Source: Rhizobium sp. Root1203
GTDB taxonomy: Bacteria; Pseudomonadota; Alphaproteobacteria; Rhizobiales; Rhizobiaceae
Direction of reading: 5' to 3'
Assembly (NCBI RefSeq): GCF_001424945.1
Contig: NZ_LMCW01000056.1
Span: forward strand, 124,001-188,000
DNA: 64,000 nt
Part shown: positions 8,812 through 17,837 of the stretch, piece by piece
Numbering within the stretch: position 1 is the stretch's first letter
How the letters are laid out: each line of letters begins with the position of its first letter
Position numbers and translations under genes: made by a program
Notes under the pieces: generated by a model
What the model was told of the DNA's origin: nothing
Databases searched by the model: none
Seen by the model: only the letters and a program-made list of their open reading frames with translations

Positions 8812-9906
8812 ATGGCAAAACTCGAACTCAGCGGGATTAGAAAAACCTTCGGCAGCGTTGAGGTGCTCAAGGGAATTGATCTCACTGTCGATGATGGCGA
8901 GTTTGTCGCTTTTGTCGGTCCGTCGGGCTGCGGAAAGTCGACACTTTTGAGGCTGATCTGCGGGTTGGATGAAATCAGTGCCGGCCAGATGGCCATTGAC
9001 GGGCAGCTCGTCAACGACGTGCCGCCGGCCAAACGCGGCATCGCCATGGTGTTCCAATCGTATGCGCTCTATCCGCATATGACGGTGGCCGACAATATGG
9101 GCTATGCGCTTCGACTGGCAGGGACTCCGAAGGAAGAAATCGTGAGCCGCGTTGCAGCCGCTGCAAAGGTTCTGCGGATCGACGACTATCTTCAGCGCAA
9201 GCCGCGCCAGCTCTCCGGGGGGCAACGCCAGCGCGTCGCGATTGGGCGGGCCATCGTACGCGAGCCGAAGATTTTCCTGTTCGACGAGCCGCTATCCAAT
9301 CTCGACGCCGCGTTGCGCGTTGAGATGCGTATCGAGATCGCCCGGATGAAGGAAGAACTCGGCACGACGATGGTCTATGTCACCCATGATCAGATCGAAG
9401 CCATGACCCTCGCCGACAAGATTGTCGTTCTCAATGCGGGAAAGGTCGAGCAGATCGGCTCGCCGCTCGATCTCTACAACAAGCCGCTCAATCGCTTCGT
9501 CGCCGGCTTCATCGGCAGCCCGAGGATGAACTTCCTCAAGGCAGGCAGCCGAAAGGGCGACGGCATCTATCCTGTCTCCGGAGGCGAGGTGCGGCTGCCG
9601 CCAAACCTCAAGGAGGAACCGGCGGAAATCGGCATTCGACCGGAACATGTGTCGCTGACAGCGCGCGGTGCCCCCGACACGCTCGCCGGCAAGGTGACGA
9701 TGACGGAACATCTCGGCAGTGACACCTACGCCTACGTCGCGCTCGATGGCGCGCAGGAAATGCTGGTCGTGCGTCTTTCCGGTGAAAAGGCAATCAAGCG
9801 CAATGAACCGATCGGCGTCCAGGTTGATCCTTCCATGCTGCATGTTTTCTCCGCGGGCGGCCTTTCACTGGCGTCGGCGCGTCCGGTCGCACTGGTGGCC
9901 GCATGA
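8812..9906 (+). CDS. CUT1 (MalK/UgpC-type) sugar ABC importer ATPase
   Basis: Single-domain ATPase of 364 residues with the C-terminal regulatory/OB region of the MalK family. Walker A GPSGCGKST is at 36-44, the signature LSGGQRQRVAIGRA near 135, Walker B IFLFDEP near 155 and the switch His in VTHDQ near 190. Residues about 240-355 are the TOBE-type extension. A strong GGGAGGAGG ribosome site precedes ATG 8812. It is encoded between the regulator-lactonase and the SDR gene and should energise the importer whose binding protein and permeases lie at 10790-13897. Confidence 0.93.
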   Translation: MAKLELSGIRKTFGSVEVLKGIDLTVDDGEFVAFVGPSGCGKSTLLRLICGLDEISAGQMAIDGQLVNDVPPAKRGIAMVFQSYALYPHMTVADNMGYALRLAGTPKEEIVSRVAAAAKVLRIDDYLQRKPRQLSGGQRQRVAIGRAIVREPKIFLFDEPLSNLDAALRVEMRIEIARMKEELGTTMVYVTHDQIEAMTLADKIVVLNAGKVEQIGSPLDLYNKPLNRFVAGFIGSPRMNFLKAGSRKGDGIYPVSGGEVRLPPNLKEEPAEIGIRPEHVSLTARGAPDTLAGKVTMTEHLGSDTYAYVALDGAQEMLVVRLSGEKAIKRNEPIGVQVDPSMLHVFSAGGLSLASARPVALVAA

Positions 9907-10709
9907 CCGTTCATCCCGAACTCATCGCCAGGGTGGACGTCGAAGGTGCACGCTACCCGACCCTCATGGATAAAGGCATCATCATAACCGGCGGCGGTTC
10001 CGGCATCGGCGCCTCGCTGGTCGAGCACTTCGCGGATCAGGGCGCAAAGGTGGGCTTCATCGAGCGGGACGCAGGGGCAGCCGCCCAGAATGCCGAAGAC
10101 GTAGCCCGCAGGACGGGCAACCGTCCGTCCTACAGAGTTGCGGATCTTCGCGATATCGAGGCGTTGCGGCAATGCATCACTGAACTTGCCGAGGAGGTCG
10201 GACCTGTCCGCATCCTTGTCAACAATGCAGGCAATGACGACCGCATGCCGCTTGAAGAGGTGACGCCCAACTACTGGGACGATCGTTTTGCGACCAACCT
10301 GCGCCACCAGTTCTTTGCCGCCCAGTCGGTCATCGGCGGCATGGCGAAATCGGGCGGCGGTTCCATCATCAACATGGGGTCGATTTCCTGGATGCGCGGT
10401 GCCCCGGGGCTGATTTTCTATACCGCGGCGAAGTCGGCCGTCATGGGCATGACCAAATCGCTCGCACGCGAGGTCGGTGACCGCAATATCCGCGTAAATT
10501 CCATCGCTCCCGGCTGGGTGCTGACGGAGCGTCAGGTGGAGCGCGCCAAACGCATCTACCAAGGCAAGTTCACGGAATATCTCGAAGCGCAGTGCATCAA
10601 GGAGCACCTGCTGCCGCCCGATATCGCTCGAATGGCCTTGTGGCTGGCGGCGGACGACTCACGGCTGGTAACGGCGCAAACCTTCATCGTCGACGGAGGC
10701 GTTGTCTGA
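9903..10709 (+). CDS. SDR-family sugar or polyol dehydrogenase
   Basis: Classical short-chain dehydrogenase, 268 residues. The NAD(P)-binding glycine motif TGGGSGIGAS is near residue 29, NNAGN near 107, the catalytic Ser lies in MGSISW and the catalytic YxxxK in YTAAKSA near 180. The stop of the ATPase overlaps its start by four bases. In this locus, where a lactonase domain lies just upstream and a dehydratase and lyase downstream, oxidation of the imported sugar at C1 to its lactone is a reasonable guess. The first 25 residues (VDVEGARYP) are an N-terminal extension. Confidence 0.88.
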   Translation: MTVHPELIARVDVEGARYPTLMDKGIIITGGGSGIGASLVEHFADQGAKVGFIERDAGAAAQNAEDVARRTGNRPSYRVADLRDIEALRQCITELAEEVGPVRILVNNAGNDDRMPLEEVTPNYWDDRFATNLRHQFFAAQSVIGGMAKSGGGSIINMGSISWMRGAPGLIFYTAAKSAVMGMTKSLAREVGDRNIRVNSIAPGWVLTERQVERAKRIYQGKFTEYLEAQCIKEHLLPPDIARMALWLAADDSRLVTAQTFIVDGGVV

Positions 10710-10750
10710 AAGCAAGCGGGCCGGCACTCGCCGCATATCCTTTTTCGGAT

Positions 10751-10765
10751 TGAAACAGAGTTCCA
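10751..10765. promoter_or_regulatory. Second probable IclR operator, before the binding-protein gene
   Basis: TGAAAC-AGA-GTTCCA differs from the perfect dyad at 6995 by one base in the left arm and in the variable centre. It lies 25 bases before the GTG start of the binding protein, a position suited to repression of that promoter. The binding-protein/permease/catabolic genes may therefore have their own transcript under the same IclR protein. Confidence 0.6.
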
Positions 10766-10789
10766 TAATTGTTCTTTTGGGAGGAACCA

Positions 10790-12067
10790 GTGAACAAATT
10801 TGCAAAAATGGTGAGTGTCGCGGCCCTGGCCGTGGGCGGTACACTGGCAGCGGGAGCCGTTCAGGCCGCGGATGTCAGTTTCATGAGCTTCACCTACGCG
10901 GAGGAGGCAAATACAAAGACGGTTCAAGGCGTGCTCGACGCATTTAAGACGGCTGACGGTTTGACGGTGGAACCGCTTGGCTTTGCCTGGGGCGATATGC
11001 AGAAGAACATCTTTCTGCGTGCACGCTCGAAATCCTTGCCGGACATTGCGCAGCTTTCCGAACGCTGGCTGCCGACCTTTGTCAGCCTCGACACGCTCGT
11101 TGATCTCAACACGGTCTACGGCAAGGAAAAGCTGGAAGCAGCCTTCGCGCCGGATGCGCTTGCCATGGGCAACATCGATGGCAAGCAATATGCGCTGCCG
11201 CTGATATCGGGCACGATCGGCATGGTTGCCAACAAGGAGGTGCTGGAGAAGGCCGGCGTCTCCAAGGCGCCCGAAACGCTGCAGGAATTCAAGGACGCGC
11301 TGGTCGCTGTCCGCGACAAGGTTCCGAACTCCGTGCCTTATACCATGGCAACGAAGAACAACGGCTCGATTCTCATCGACTTCATGTTGTGGAACTGGGT
11401 GCATGGCGGCCGGATCATCAACGATGAGGGCAAGGTGGTCGTCGACAGCGATGCCGGACGCGCCGCGCTGCAGTTCATGGTCGATCTGGTGAAGGATCGG
11501 CTGGCCGCGCCCGAAATCGATCGCCCGGACTCTCGCCGCCTGATGGCACAGGGCGCTTCGGCCTTCTATTTCGATGCACCGCAGACCCGCACCTTCCTGC
11601 GTGACTTTTCCGGCAAGGGCGTCGACTTCGACAAGAACGTCTTGCCGATGACCACGCCGGTACTAAAGCAGGGCGACAAGCCGGTTTCGGTTCAATGGGG
11701 GCACCTCCTCGTGCAATTTGCGCCGGGCGCCACCGCTGCATCCGATGCTCCGGCCGACAAATTCCTTGCCTATCTGACCTCGGACGTGGTGCAGACCGAC
11801 TATCCGTTGAAGATGAGTGCGCTGCCCGTCACCAAATCCGCACGCGAAGCGGTTTCAGGTGACGCCTATCTGGCCGCCTGGTCGAAGGCGACAGGCGACG
11901 CACGTCGCAACGAAGTCGGGATCTGGTCAAACGCCGCGGAGCTGACGCAGATCGTTGGGGAAGAGGCGCAGGCCGCCATGCTCGGACAGAAGAGCGCCGA
12001 TGACGCCATCAAGACCATGCAAGGCCGCCTGACCGAGTCGATGGCGAGCGCCAAGAAGGCAAACTGA
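10790..12067 (+). CDS. CUT1 extracellular sugar-binding protein
   Basis: Type II (MalE/UgpB-like, SBP_bac_1) binding protein of 425 residues. GTG 10790 is chosen because GGGAGGA ends four bases before it and the product then begins with a proper signal peptide (MNKFAKMVSVAALAV, cleavage near VQA-AD at residue 27). The upstream TTG at 10769 would put acidic and bulky residues in front. Mature features include YALPLISGTIGMVANKEVLEKAG, typical of this family's hinge region. A short GC-rich hairpin (about 12082-12099) lies between it and the permease gene. The ligand is unknown. Confidence 0.9.
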   Translation: MNKFAKMVSVAALAVGGTLAAGAVQAADVSFMSFTYAEEANTKTVQGVLDAFKTADGLTVEPLGFAWGDMQKNIFLRARSKSLPDIAQLSERWLPTFVSLDTLVDLNTVYGKEKLEAAFAPDALAMGNIDGKQYALPLISGTIGMVANKEVLEKAGVSKAPETLQEFKDALVAVRDKVPNSVPYTMATKNNGSILIDFMLWNWVHGGRIINDEGKVVVDSDAGRAALQFMVDLVKDRLAAPEIDRPDSRRLMAQGASAFYFDAPQTRTFLRDFSGKGVDFDKNVLPMTTPVLKQGDKPVSVQWGHLLVQFAPGATAASDAPADKFLAYLTSDVVQTDYPLKMSALPVTKSAREAVSGDAYLAAWSKATGDARRNEVGIWSNAAELTQIVGEEAQAAMLGQKSADDAIKTMQGRLTESMASAKKAN

Positions 12068-12126
12068 TCTCCATCCCCCGGTCGGGCGAAACCGGCCGGA
12101 GCCATCCTCTCAAGGACGATTTCACC

Positions 12127-13059
12127 ATGGCCGCCATCGACAGCGACATCAGGCAATATCCCGTCTCGCCATATGCGAACCGCCGCGGCTTGAAAGCCGG
12201 GCAGAACCGCGTGGGTCTGCTGCTGCTCCTGCCCGCAGCCGTGGCCTTTGCGGCGGTCATCCTCTATCCCTTTCTGCAGGCTCTAGGTCTCTCGCTCTTC
12301 GAATACACGATCGAGATGATGTCGCCGCGGTTCATCGGACTGGAGAATTTCGCCAAGATCGCGGCGTCGCCCGACGTGTGGGCCGCCTTCGTTACGACAG
12401 CCATCTATGTGGTGTTGACCACAACGGGCACGCTGGTCATGGGTCTCGGCTGGGCCTTGATCATGAACCAGCCCTTCCGGGGCAGGGGCGCGTTGCGATC
12501 GCTGTCATTGTTGCCGTGGGTGTTGCCGTCGACCGTCAGCGCCTTCATCTGGAGCTGGATCTTCAATGCCCGTTACGGCGTTCTCAACGCCTTGCTGATG
12601 GAGATCGGTCTTATCGACGTTCCGCAGGCCTGGCTGTCAACGCCGCAGGGGGCGATGCTTGCGGTCGTGCTCACCAAGATCTGGTTGTCGATCCCGCTCT
12701 TCATGGCGTTTTTCCTGGCCGGATTGCAGAACCTCGACCGCGAGCAGGTCGACGCTGCCCGCGTCGATGGTGCGGGCAACTGGGCGGTGTTTCGCGATCA
12801 CATCCTGCCGCACCTGCGCCCGGTCCTGATCATCGTCGTGGTGCTTGGCGTGATCGGCAATCTGCAGCAGTTCGATACGATCTATGCGCTGACCGGCGGC
12901 GGCCCGGTGCGTGCGACAACGGTCCTTTCCGTCGAGGTCTATCGCCGTGCCTTCGAGCAATGGGATATCGGCTTTGCGTCCGCGATCGGCGTTCTCTGGG
13001 TTGCAACCCTATTGCCCCCCGCATTTCTCTATCTGCGCATGCTCGTGAAAGGAAACTGA
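12127..13059 (+). CDS. CUT1 sugar ABC importer permease (MalF/UgpA type)
   Basis: Inner-membrane permease of 310 residues with about six hydrophobic segments. The cytoplasmic coupling loop EQVDAARVDGAGNWAVFRDHILP near residue 205 is the EAA motif that contacts the ATPase. CAAGGACG precedes the ATG. Only one base separates its stop from the next permease, so the two subunits are translated together and form the heterodimeric channel. Confidence 0.92.
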   Translation: MAAIDSDIRQYPVSPYANRRGLKAGQNRVGLLLLLPAAVAFAAVILYPFLQALGLSLFEYTIEMMSPRFIGLENFAKIAASPDVWAAFVTTAIYVVLTTTGTLVMGLGWALIMNQPFRGRGALRSLSLLPWVLPSTVSAFIWSWIFNARYGVLNALLMEIGLIDVPQAWLSTPQGAMLAVVLTKIWLSIPLFMAFFLAGLQNLDREQVDAARVDGAGNWAVFRDHILPHLRPVLIIVVVLGVIGNLQQFDTIYALTGGGPVRATTVLSVEVYRRAFEQWDIGFASAIGVLWVATLLPPAFLYLRMLVKGN

Positions 13060-13060
13060 C

Positions 13061-13897
13061 ATGTTTGACCTTTCAAGCCGTCAGGCCAAGACGGGGTTCG
13101 TCCTTGCCCTGCTTTTCATCGGCTTCTTCCTGTTCTTCCCACTCTATTGGCTGGTGATCTCGTCGCTTAAGGGCAACGCTGAACTCTACCGCGTCGTGCC
13201 GACACCGATACCCACCATGCCGACACTCGAGCACTTCATCACGGCGTTGACGAAAGGCAAGTTGCCGATGTACCTGATGAACAGCCTGATCACGTCGGGC
13301 GCCAGCGCCTGCCTGGTGACGGTTCTTGCACTTTATGCCGGCTTCAGTTTCGCCAAGTACCGGTATTTCGGCCGCCAGCCTGTCATGCTCTTCATGCTGT
13401 CTGCGCAGATGTTCCCGTTCGGCCTTCTGCTGATCTCGATCTATCCGTTGATGGGGCAGCTGAACCTGCTCGATACGCGCCTAGGCCTAATTCTCAGCTA
13501 CATCGTTTTCGCGCTGCCGGTCTCCACCTACATGCTCTACAGCTATTTCTCGCAGGTTCCCGACGAGCTCATCGATGCGGCGCGTGCCGATGGCGCAAGC
13601 GACCTTCGCATCTTCCACACCATCGTCATTCCGATTTCGGTGCCTCCTATCGTGACGGTGTTCCTCTATTCGTTCATGTGGTCCTGGAACGACCTGCTCT
13701 ACTCGATGACCATCATCGCCTCGGACGACAAACGCACCATCGGGCCGGGTCTCCTTCTCACCTACCTGAACGAGGTCAATTCCGACTGGGGAGGCGCCAT
13801 GGCAGGGTCCCTCATCGCTTCGGTGCCTATCGTCCTCGCCTTCATGTTCCTTCAACGCTATTTCATTCAGGGCGTCACCGCCGGAGCTGTCAAATGA
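13061..13897 (+). CDS. CUT1 sugar ABC importer permease (MalG/UgpE type)
   Basis: Second permease subunit, 278 residues and six predicted membrane segments. The EAA loop reads DELIDAARADGASDLRIFHTIVIP around residue 170. The family pattern near residue 50 (long periplasmic strand after the first helix) is also present. It overlaps the DapA-family gene by ATGA, showing that transport and catabolism are in one operon. Confidence 0.92.
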   Translation: MFDLSSRQAKTGFVLALLFIGFFLFFPLYWLVISSLKGNAELYRVVPTPIPTMPTLEHFITALTKGKLPMYLMNSLITSGASACLVTVLALYAGFSFAKYRYFGRQPVMLFMLSAQMFPFGLLLISIYPLMGQLNLLDTRLGLILSYIVFALPVSTYMLYSYFSQVPDELIDAARADGASDLRIFHTIVIPISVPPIVTVFLYSFMWSWNDLLYSMTIIASDDKRTIGPGLLLTYLNEVNSDWGGAMAGSLIASVPIVLAFMFLQRYFIQGVTAGAVK

Positions 13898-14805
13898 CCA
13901 AGAAACTTGCCGGGGCGTTTCCGGTGCTTCCAACCCCCTTTCGCCATGACGGCGCGATCGACGAGAGCGACTTCTTCGCGATCATCGATTTCGCGATCGG
14001 AAGCGGAGCCGATGGCGTCGTCTATCCGGGCGTTGCCAGCGAAGTGGACACGTTGACGCCGGAAGAGCGTCGTCGCCAGGTGGCACTTCTCGCAGAGCGC
14101 GTCGCCGGCCGCATACCGATCGTCATCGGCGCCAGCGATCCGGATCCGAAGGCCTCCGCGCAGCACATCGCGCAGGCCGCCGAAATCGGCGCCGCCGCCG
14201 CCATGGTCATGGCGCCCTTCCATCTCGGCAACGACATCGCCGCGCAGACGGCCTATTTCAAGCAGGTATCGGACGGTGCCGGCGTACCTATCATGCTGCA
14301 GAACCAGCCGAAACCCATCGGCGCCGGGCTAACGCCGGAGGAGGTGGCCGATGTCGCCAAGGCGGTGCCCGCGATCCGTTACATCAAGGAAGAGACGCCA
14401 CCCTGCGGCCAGCACCTCACGCGCATAAAGGCTGCAACAAACGGCTCAGTCGATGCAATCTTCGGCGGCGCCGGCGGACGCTACATCACCGACGAACTGG
14501 CGCGAGGGGCAGCGGGTACCATGCCGGCGGCAGAGTTGGCCGACATCCATGCAGCGCTCATCCATGCCTGGCAATCGGGCGACGTCAGGACAGCGCGCAA
14601 GCTCTATGTGGCTTCCCTGCCGCTGCTGAACTTCCAGGCGATCTTTCGCATGCACATGACAAAGGAAGTCCTGCGCCGGCGCGGGGTCATCAAGAACGTC
14701 TTCGTGCGCGGCAAGGGACCGAAGTTCGACGACGGCGACCGCGCCGAACTTGCGCTGCTTCTCGCCGAAGCCGACTTGCCCTACAAACATTTCGTTCCGA
14801 ATTGA
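13894..14805 (+). CDS. DapA-family lyase or dehydratase for a 2-keto-3-deoxy sugar acid
   Basis: Class I Schiff-base enzyme of the DHDPS/NAL superfamily, 303 residues. The lysine that should form the imine is in RYIKEET near residue 168. The Tyr of the classical YNxP motif is missing and reads LQNQP, as I recall for L-2-keto-3-deoxyarabonate dehydratases (QDAP there), so true dihydrodipicolinate synthase activity is unlikely. The open frame extends to 13678, but ATG 13894 overlaps the permease stop and starts the conserved barrel (GAFPVLPTPF). Context suggests cleavage or dehydration of the product of the neighbouring enolase-superfamily dehydratase. Confidence 0.85.
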   Translation: MTKKLAGAFPVLPTPFRHDGAIDESDFFAIIDFAIGSGADGVVYPGVASEVDTLTPEERRRQVALLAERVAGRIPIVIGASDPDPKASAQHIAQAAEIGAAAAMVMAPFHLGNDIAAQTAYFKQVSDGAGVPIMLQNQPKPIGAGLTPEEVADVAKAVPAIRYIKEETPPCGQHLTRIKAATNGSVDAIFGGAGGRYITDELARGAAGTMPAAELADIHAALIHAWQSGDVRTARKLYVASLPLLNFQAIFRMHMTKEVLRRRGVIKNVFVRGKGPKFDDGDRAELALLLAEADLPYKHFVPN

Positions 14806-14815
14806 GGCGACACGC

Positions 14816-15991
14816 ATGGGTCAAAACATCGTCGATGCGATCGTCTCGGTCGAAACCTTCATCATTTCGATCCCGCGCGAGGTGCCCTATCTCGGGCCAC
14901 TCAAGCAAGGGGAGGTGATCAACGAGCGTGGCTATCTGGTGCGCAAGGGCAACCGGACGATCTATCCGTCGACGGACATGACACTACTCGTCAAGGTGAG
15001 CGGTGAAAGTGGCAGGGTCGGTTGGGGCGAATGCTACGGGATCGTTGCCCCGGAAGCGACGAAGGCGATCATCGACGACGTCGTCGGCCCCGTCATCCTC
15101 GGCCGCGACCCTGGCGATGCCGTCGTTATCCACGAGGATCTTTATGACCTGATGCGCGTGCGGGGCTTCTTCGGCGGCTATTATCTCGATGCGCTCGCGG
15201 GTGTCGACATCGCGCTCTGGGATCTGACCGGCAAGAATCTGGGCGTGCCCGTATCGACGCTGCTCGGCGGCCGCCGGCATGACAGACTTCCAGCCTATGT
15301 GTCAGGATTACCGCGTGCCACCATCAAGGAGCGTTGTGATCTGGCAGTCGAATGGATCGGCAAGGGATACAAGGGCATAAAGTTCGCAGCCGCCGTCTCC
15401 GATGAAGGCATCGTCAACGAAATGGCGGCGCTGCGCGAGGCGGTCGGGCCGGATATCGACCTCATGGTCGATCTGCACTGGAAATTCGAAGCCGCTGAAG
15501 CCATCCGGCTTGTCAGACGGCTCGAGCCTTACAACCTGTATTTCGCGGAGGCTCCGTGCCAGCCGGAGAATCTCGAGGGGCAGGTGCGTGTGGCGAGGGG
15601 TATCGGCGTCCCCCTGGCGCTCGGCGAGGAGCTTCGCACCGCTTACGAATACAGGCCGCGCTTTGAAGCAAGAGCCATGAGTATCGTCCAGCCGGAGATC
15701 GGCCACTCCGGCATCAGCGAATTCATTCAGATCGGCCGGATGGCGCAGGCGTTCCACATGAACGTCATTCCGCACGCTTCGATCAGCATCGGCATCTTCA
15801 TGGCCGCGAGCCTTCAGGCCGCATCGGCGCTTCAAAACGTTCCCTATCACGAATATCAGCATTCCGTTTTTGACCGGAATCTCGATTTCGTCACCGGGGA
15901 CATGGGATGCCGCGAGGGCTGCTACACGGTGCCGACCGGAGTTGGAATCGGCGTCGAGCCGCACGAGCGCATCTTCGAGTATGTGAAGTAG
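14816..15991 (+). CDS. Enolase-superfamily sugar-acid dehydratase, mandelate racemase subgroup
   Basis: 391 residues from ATG 14816; the longer frame from 14750 runs into the upstream gene. Expected active-site residues are present: K186 and K189 (KGYKGIKF), metal ligands D219 (MVDLHWKF), E245 (FAEAP) and E271 (LGEEL), and H320 (VIPHASIS). This is the acid-sugar dehydratase pattern, but the substrate cannot be read from motifs. It is ten bases after the DapA-family gene and closes the operon. It is not a close copy of the divergent family member at 5790, so the locus carries two different dehydratase-type enzymes. Confidence 0.88.
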   Translation: MGQNIVDAIVSVETFIISIPREVPYLGPLKQGEVINERGYLVRKGNRTIYPSTDMTLLVKVSGESGRVGWGECYGIVAPEATKAIIDDVVGPVILGRDPGDAVVIHEDLYDLMRVRGFFGGYYLDALAGVDIALWDLTGKNLGVPVSTLLGGRRHDRLPAYVSGLPRATIKERCDLAVEWIGKGYKGIKFAAAVSDEGIVNEMAALREAVGPDIDLMVDLHWKFEAAEAIRLVRRLEPYNLYFAEAPCQPENLEGQVRVARGIGVPLALGEELRTAYEYRPRFEARAMSIVQPEIGHSGISEFIQIGRMAQAFHMNVIPHASISIGIFMAASLQAASALQNVPYHEYQHSVFDRNLDFVTGDMGCREGCYTVPTGVGIGVEPHERIFEYVK

Positions 15992-16151
15992 ATGCTTGCG
16001 CGATTTTCAGCAGTGACAGGACCAGGGCAATTGTCGTTGCCAACCGAAGCGTGTACGGGTGAATTCGTGTTTCGTACCGCTATACAGCTCAGAGGCAACC
16101 ACTCGCTGATCGGGACCCTCTTCAGGCATCCAAGCCAACAAGGAATATTCC

Positions 16152-16763
16152 ATGCACGCGCCGGCCGAACTGAACCCTTATTTCAAGGGCAGAGAAATTC
16201 GACTTCAAAACAGGGAGAGCGGGACGGCCGGATCCGACGGCATTTTGACGATCGAAGCAAAGTCTCGCACGAACTACTTTGTAAATCCTGATGACGAGCC
16301 AGCGGAGTTGAATGCGCCGTTCCTCGAGTTCGACGTTCCCGACCGGATTTTCACGCTGCAAGCCAGAGTAAGAGCACCGCTTCGTTCGATGTATGACGCC
16401 GGCGGATTGATCGTCAGGGCAGGGGCGTCGTGGGCCAAACTGGTCGTGGAATTGTCGCCTTTTGAAAAGCCGACCATCGTTTCCGTCGTCACGAAGGGGA
16501 CCTCCGACGACAGCAATGGCGAGGAGGTTGCCGACGATTGGATATTCCTTCGACTGCATCGCAACCACAGTGTCTACGCGTTCCATTGGTCGCTTGACGG
16601 GAAAGTTTGGAAGCTCGCGAGGTACTTCGGCCTCGGGTTGCCGGATGAGCAGGTTTCCATGGGCATGATCGCTCAAGCGCCCATGGGGCCGCCAATCCTC
16701 GTCGCGTTCGACGGGATCGAGCTTGTCGGCGGGGTCCCTCTCGATGTGCGAAATGGCAGTTAG
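16152..16763 (+). CDS. DUF1349 family protein
   Basis: A 203-residue soluble protein without signal peptide, starting after AAGGA. The stretch WAKLVVELSPFEKPTIVSVVTKGTSDDSNG-like and VYAFHWSLDGKVWKLARYFGL match what I recall of the DUF1349 (concanavalin-like beta-sandwich) family, which is often found beside sugar-utilisation genes. No enzymatic residue set is known to me. It is 160 bases after the dehydratase gene and convergent with the GntR regulator. A carbohydrate-binding or glycosidase-related role is only a guess. Confidence 0.7.
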   Translation: MHAPAELNPYFKGREIRLQNRESGTAGSDGILTIEAKSRTNYFVNPDDEPAELNAPFLEFDVPDRIFTLQARVRAPLRSMYDAGGLIVRAGASWAKLVVELSPFEKPTIVSVVTKGTSDDSNGEEVADDWIFLRLHRNHSVYAFHWSLDGKVWKLARYFGLGLPDEQVSMGMIAQAPMGPPILVAFDGIELVGGVPLDVRNGS

Positions 16764-16788
16764 CCTCCAGCGCATCCAGGATCGGCCG

Positions 16789-16804
16789 CGCTTTCACGAA
16801 AGCG
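16789..16804. terminator. Short hairpin between convergent genes
   Basis: CGCTTT-CACG-AAAGCG forms a 6-bp stem and tetraloop between the ends of the DUF1349 gene (+) and the GntR gene (-). It touches the GntR stop codon. It could terminate both transcripts but lacks a long T tract. Confidence 0.35.
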
Positions 16805-16805
16805 G

Positions 16806-17525
16806 CTACTGAAGCGCTTGCACGTCGTTGAGCAAGTTCATCATATGGGCTCGCGCCGTTTCCGGTTCGCGTTGGGCGATGGCCTCGTAGACATCCTGGT
16901 GACGCCTGATCCAATGATCGTCGTCACGCGTCTTGTTGACGATATCGATGGTGAACACCTGTCGAAGTGCCGTGGAAATTAAGGCTCCAAGTGCCTGAAA
17001 CAACGTATTTCCGGTCGCCGTCAGGATCGCCTTGTGAAATGCGAGGTCGTGTTCGAGAATTTCTTCCGAGTTCGAGGCGAGTGCCATGCCGAGGAGCGCG
17101 TGCTTCATGCGCTGGTGATCCTGTGGGCTTGAACGCCGTGCCGCAAGTTCGGCGGCGCTCGGCTCAAAGTAGGCCCGGAGTTCATGAAGGTCCTGCCGAG
17201 CCTTGCTGTTGTGCTGGGGGCTGTCCAGTCGCCATTCGAGGACCTGCGGATCAAGAAGGTGCCAGGAACTGAGCGGCATTACGCGTGTCCCGCTTCTCGG
17301 TATGCTTTCCAGAATACCCTTTGCGGACAGGATTTTGACGGCCTCCCGGATAACGGTTCGAGACGTTCCAAATTCGTCGCAAAGAACCTGCTCGGGCCCA
17401 ATCAACGAGCCGGGAGCTGTCTCTCCGCTGACGATGCGCCGCCCCAGGGCGTCCACCACGACGTCATGAAAACGTTCACGGTGGGAGCTCTCGTCATCAC
17501 GGGCCACATCTTCAGTCTTTTTCAT
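16806..17525 (-). CDS. GntR/FadR-family regulator with FCD domain, beside araFGH
   Basis: 239 residues: winged helix at about 15-85 (GTSRTVIREAVKILSAKGIL) and FCD all-helical effector domain at about 105-230. The FCD metal-type His/Asp pattern is suggested by EHDLAFHKAI and RRHQDVYEAI. FadR-type proteins usually bind a sugar acid or organic acid and release DNA. It is divergent from the arabinose-type importer. It is a close paralogue of the regulator at 26995; most positions between residues 15 and 235 are identical by eye. Both sit beside the same 14-base upstream word. Confidence 0.9.
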   Translation of the reverse strand: MKKTEDVARDDESSHRERFHDVVVDALGRRIVSGETAPGSLIGPEQVLCDEFGTSRTVIREAVKILSAKGILESIPRSGTRVMPLSSWHLLDPQVLEWRLDSPQHNSKARQDLHELRAYFEPSAAELAARRSSPQDHQRMKHALLGMALASNSEEILEHDLAFHKAILTATGNTLFQALGALISTALRQVFTIDIVNKTRDDDHWIRRHQDVYEAIAQREPETARAHMMNLLNDVQALQ

Positions 17526-17837
17526 TTCGGATTCCCCATCGCCGCCGCCTTACGCTCTAAAGGGCTATAGGCAGGGGTTCAAGATGTCGAAACGCTCATA
17601 AATTCGCGCAGACAGGGAATTCGCCGTCTCAAAACATCAGAAATACCGAACAGCATGTCCAGAAATGGAGGAAGGAACCGGACAGAAGCGACAGCTTGGA
17701 GACCATGGCCGGCATCGAAAATGCATAGCTAATAACCAAATTAATCATCATACAATAACTTGACTGATGAGATGAAATGCCATAGTCGAATTGACGTGAC
17801 CTGGGAGGCAGGTCGATTGGCTTTTTGGGAGAAAAGA
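17526..17837. other. Divergent promoter region between GntR gene and araF
   Basis: This 312-base gap has no convincing gene. It holds the promoters of the GntR regulator (-) and araF (+). The notable element is the 14-base word at 17742. A GGGAGAAAAG ribosome site precedes araF at 17838. Confidence 0.6.
17742..17755. promoter_or_regulatory. Probable GntR operator upstream of araF
   Basis: TAATCATCATACAA lies 82 bases before araF. The identical 14-base word occurs at 27871, upstream of the dehydratase gene that is divergent from the paralogous GntR gene. Exact recurrence in two intergenic regions, each beside a paralogous regulator, makes a shared operator likely. The dyad symmetry is weak, so the true site may extend further. 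Confidence 0.55.
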
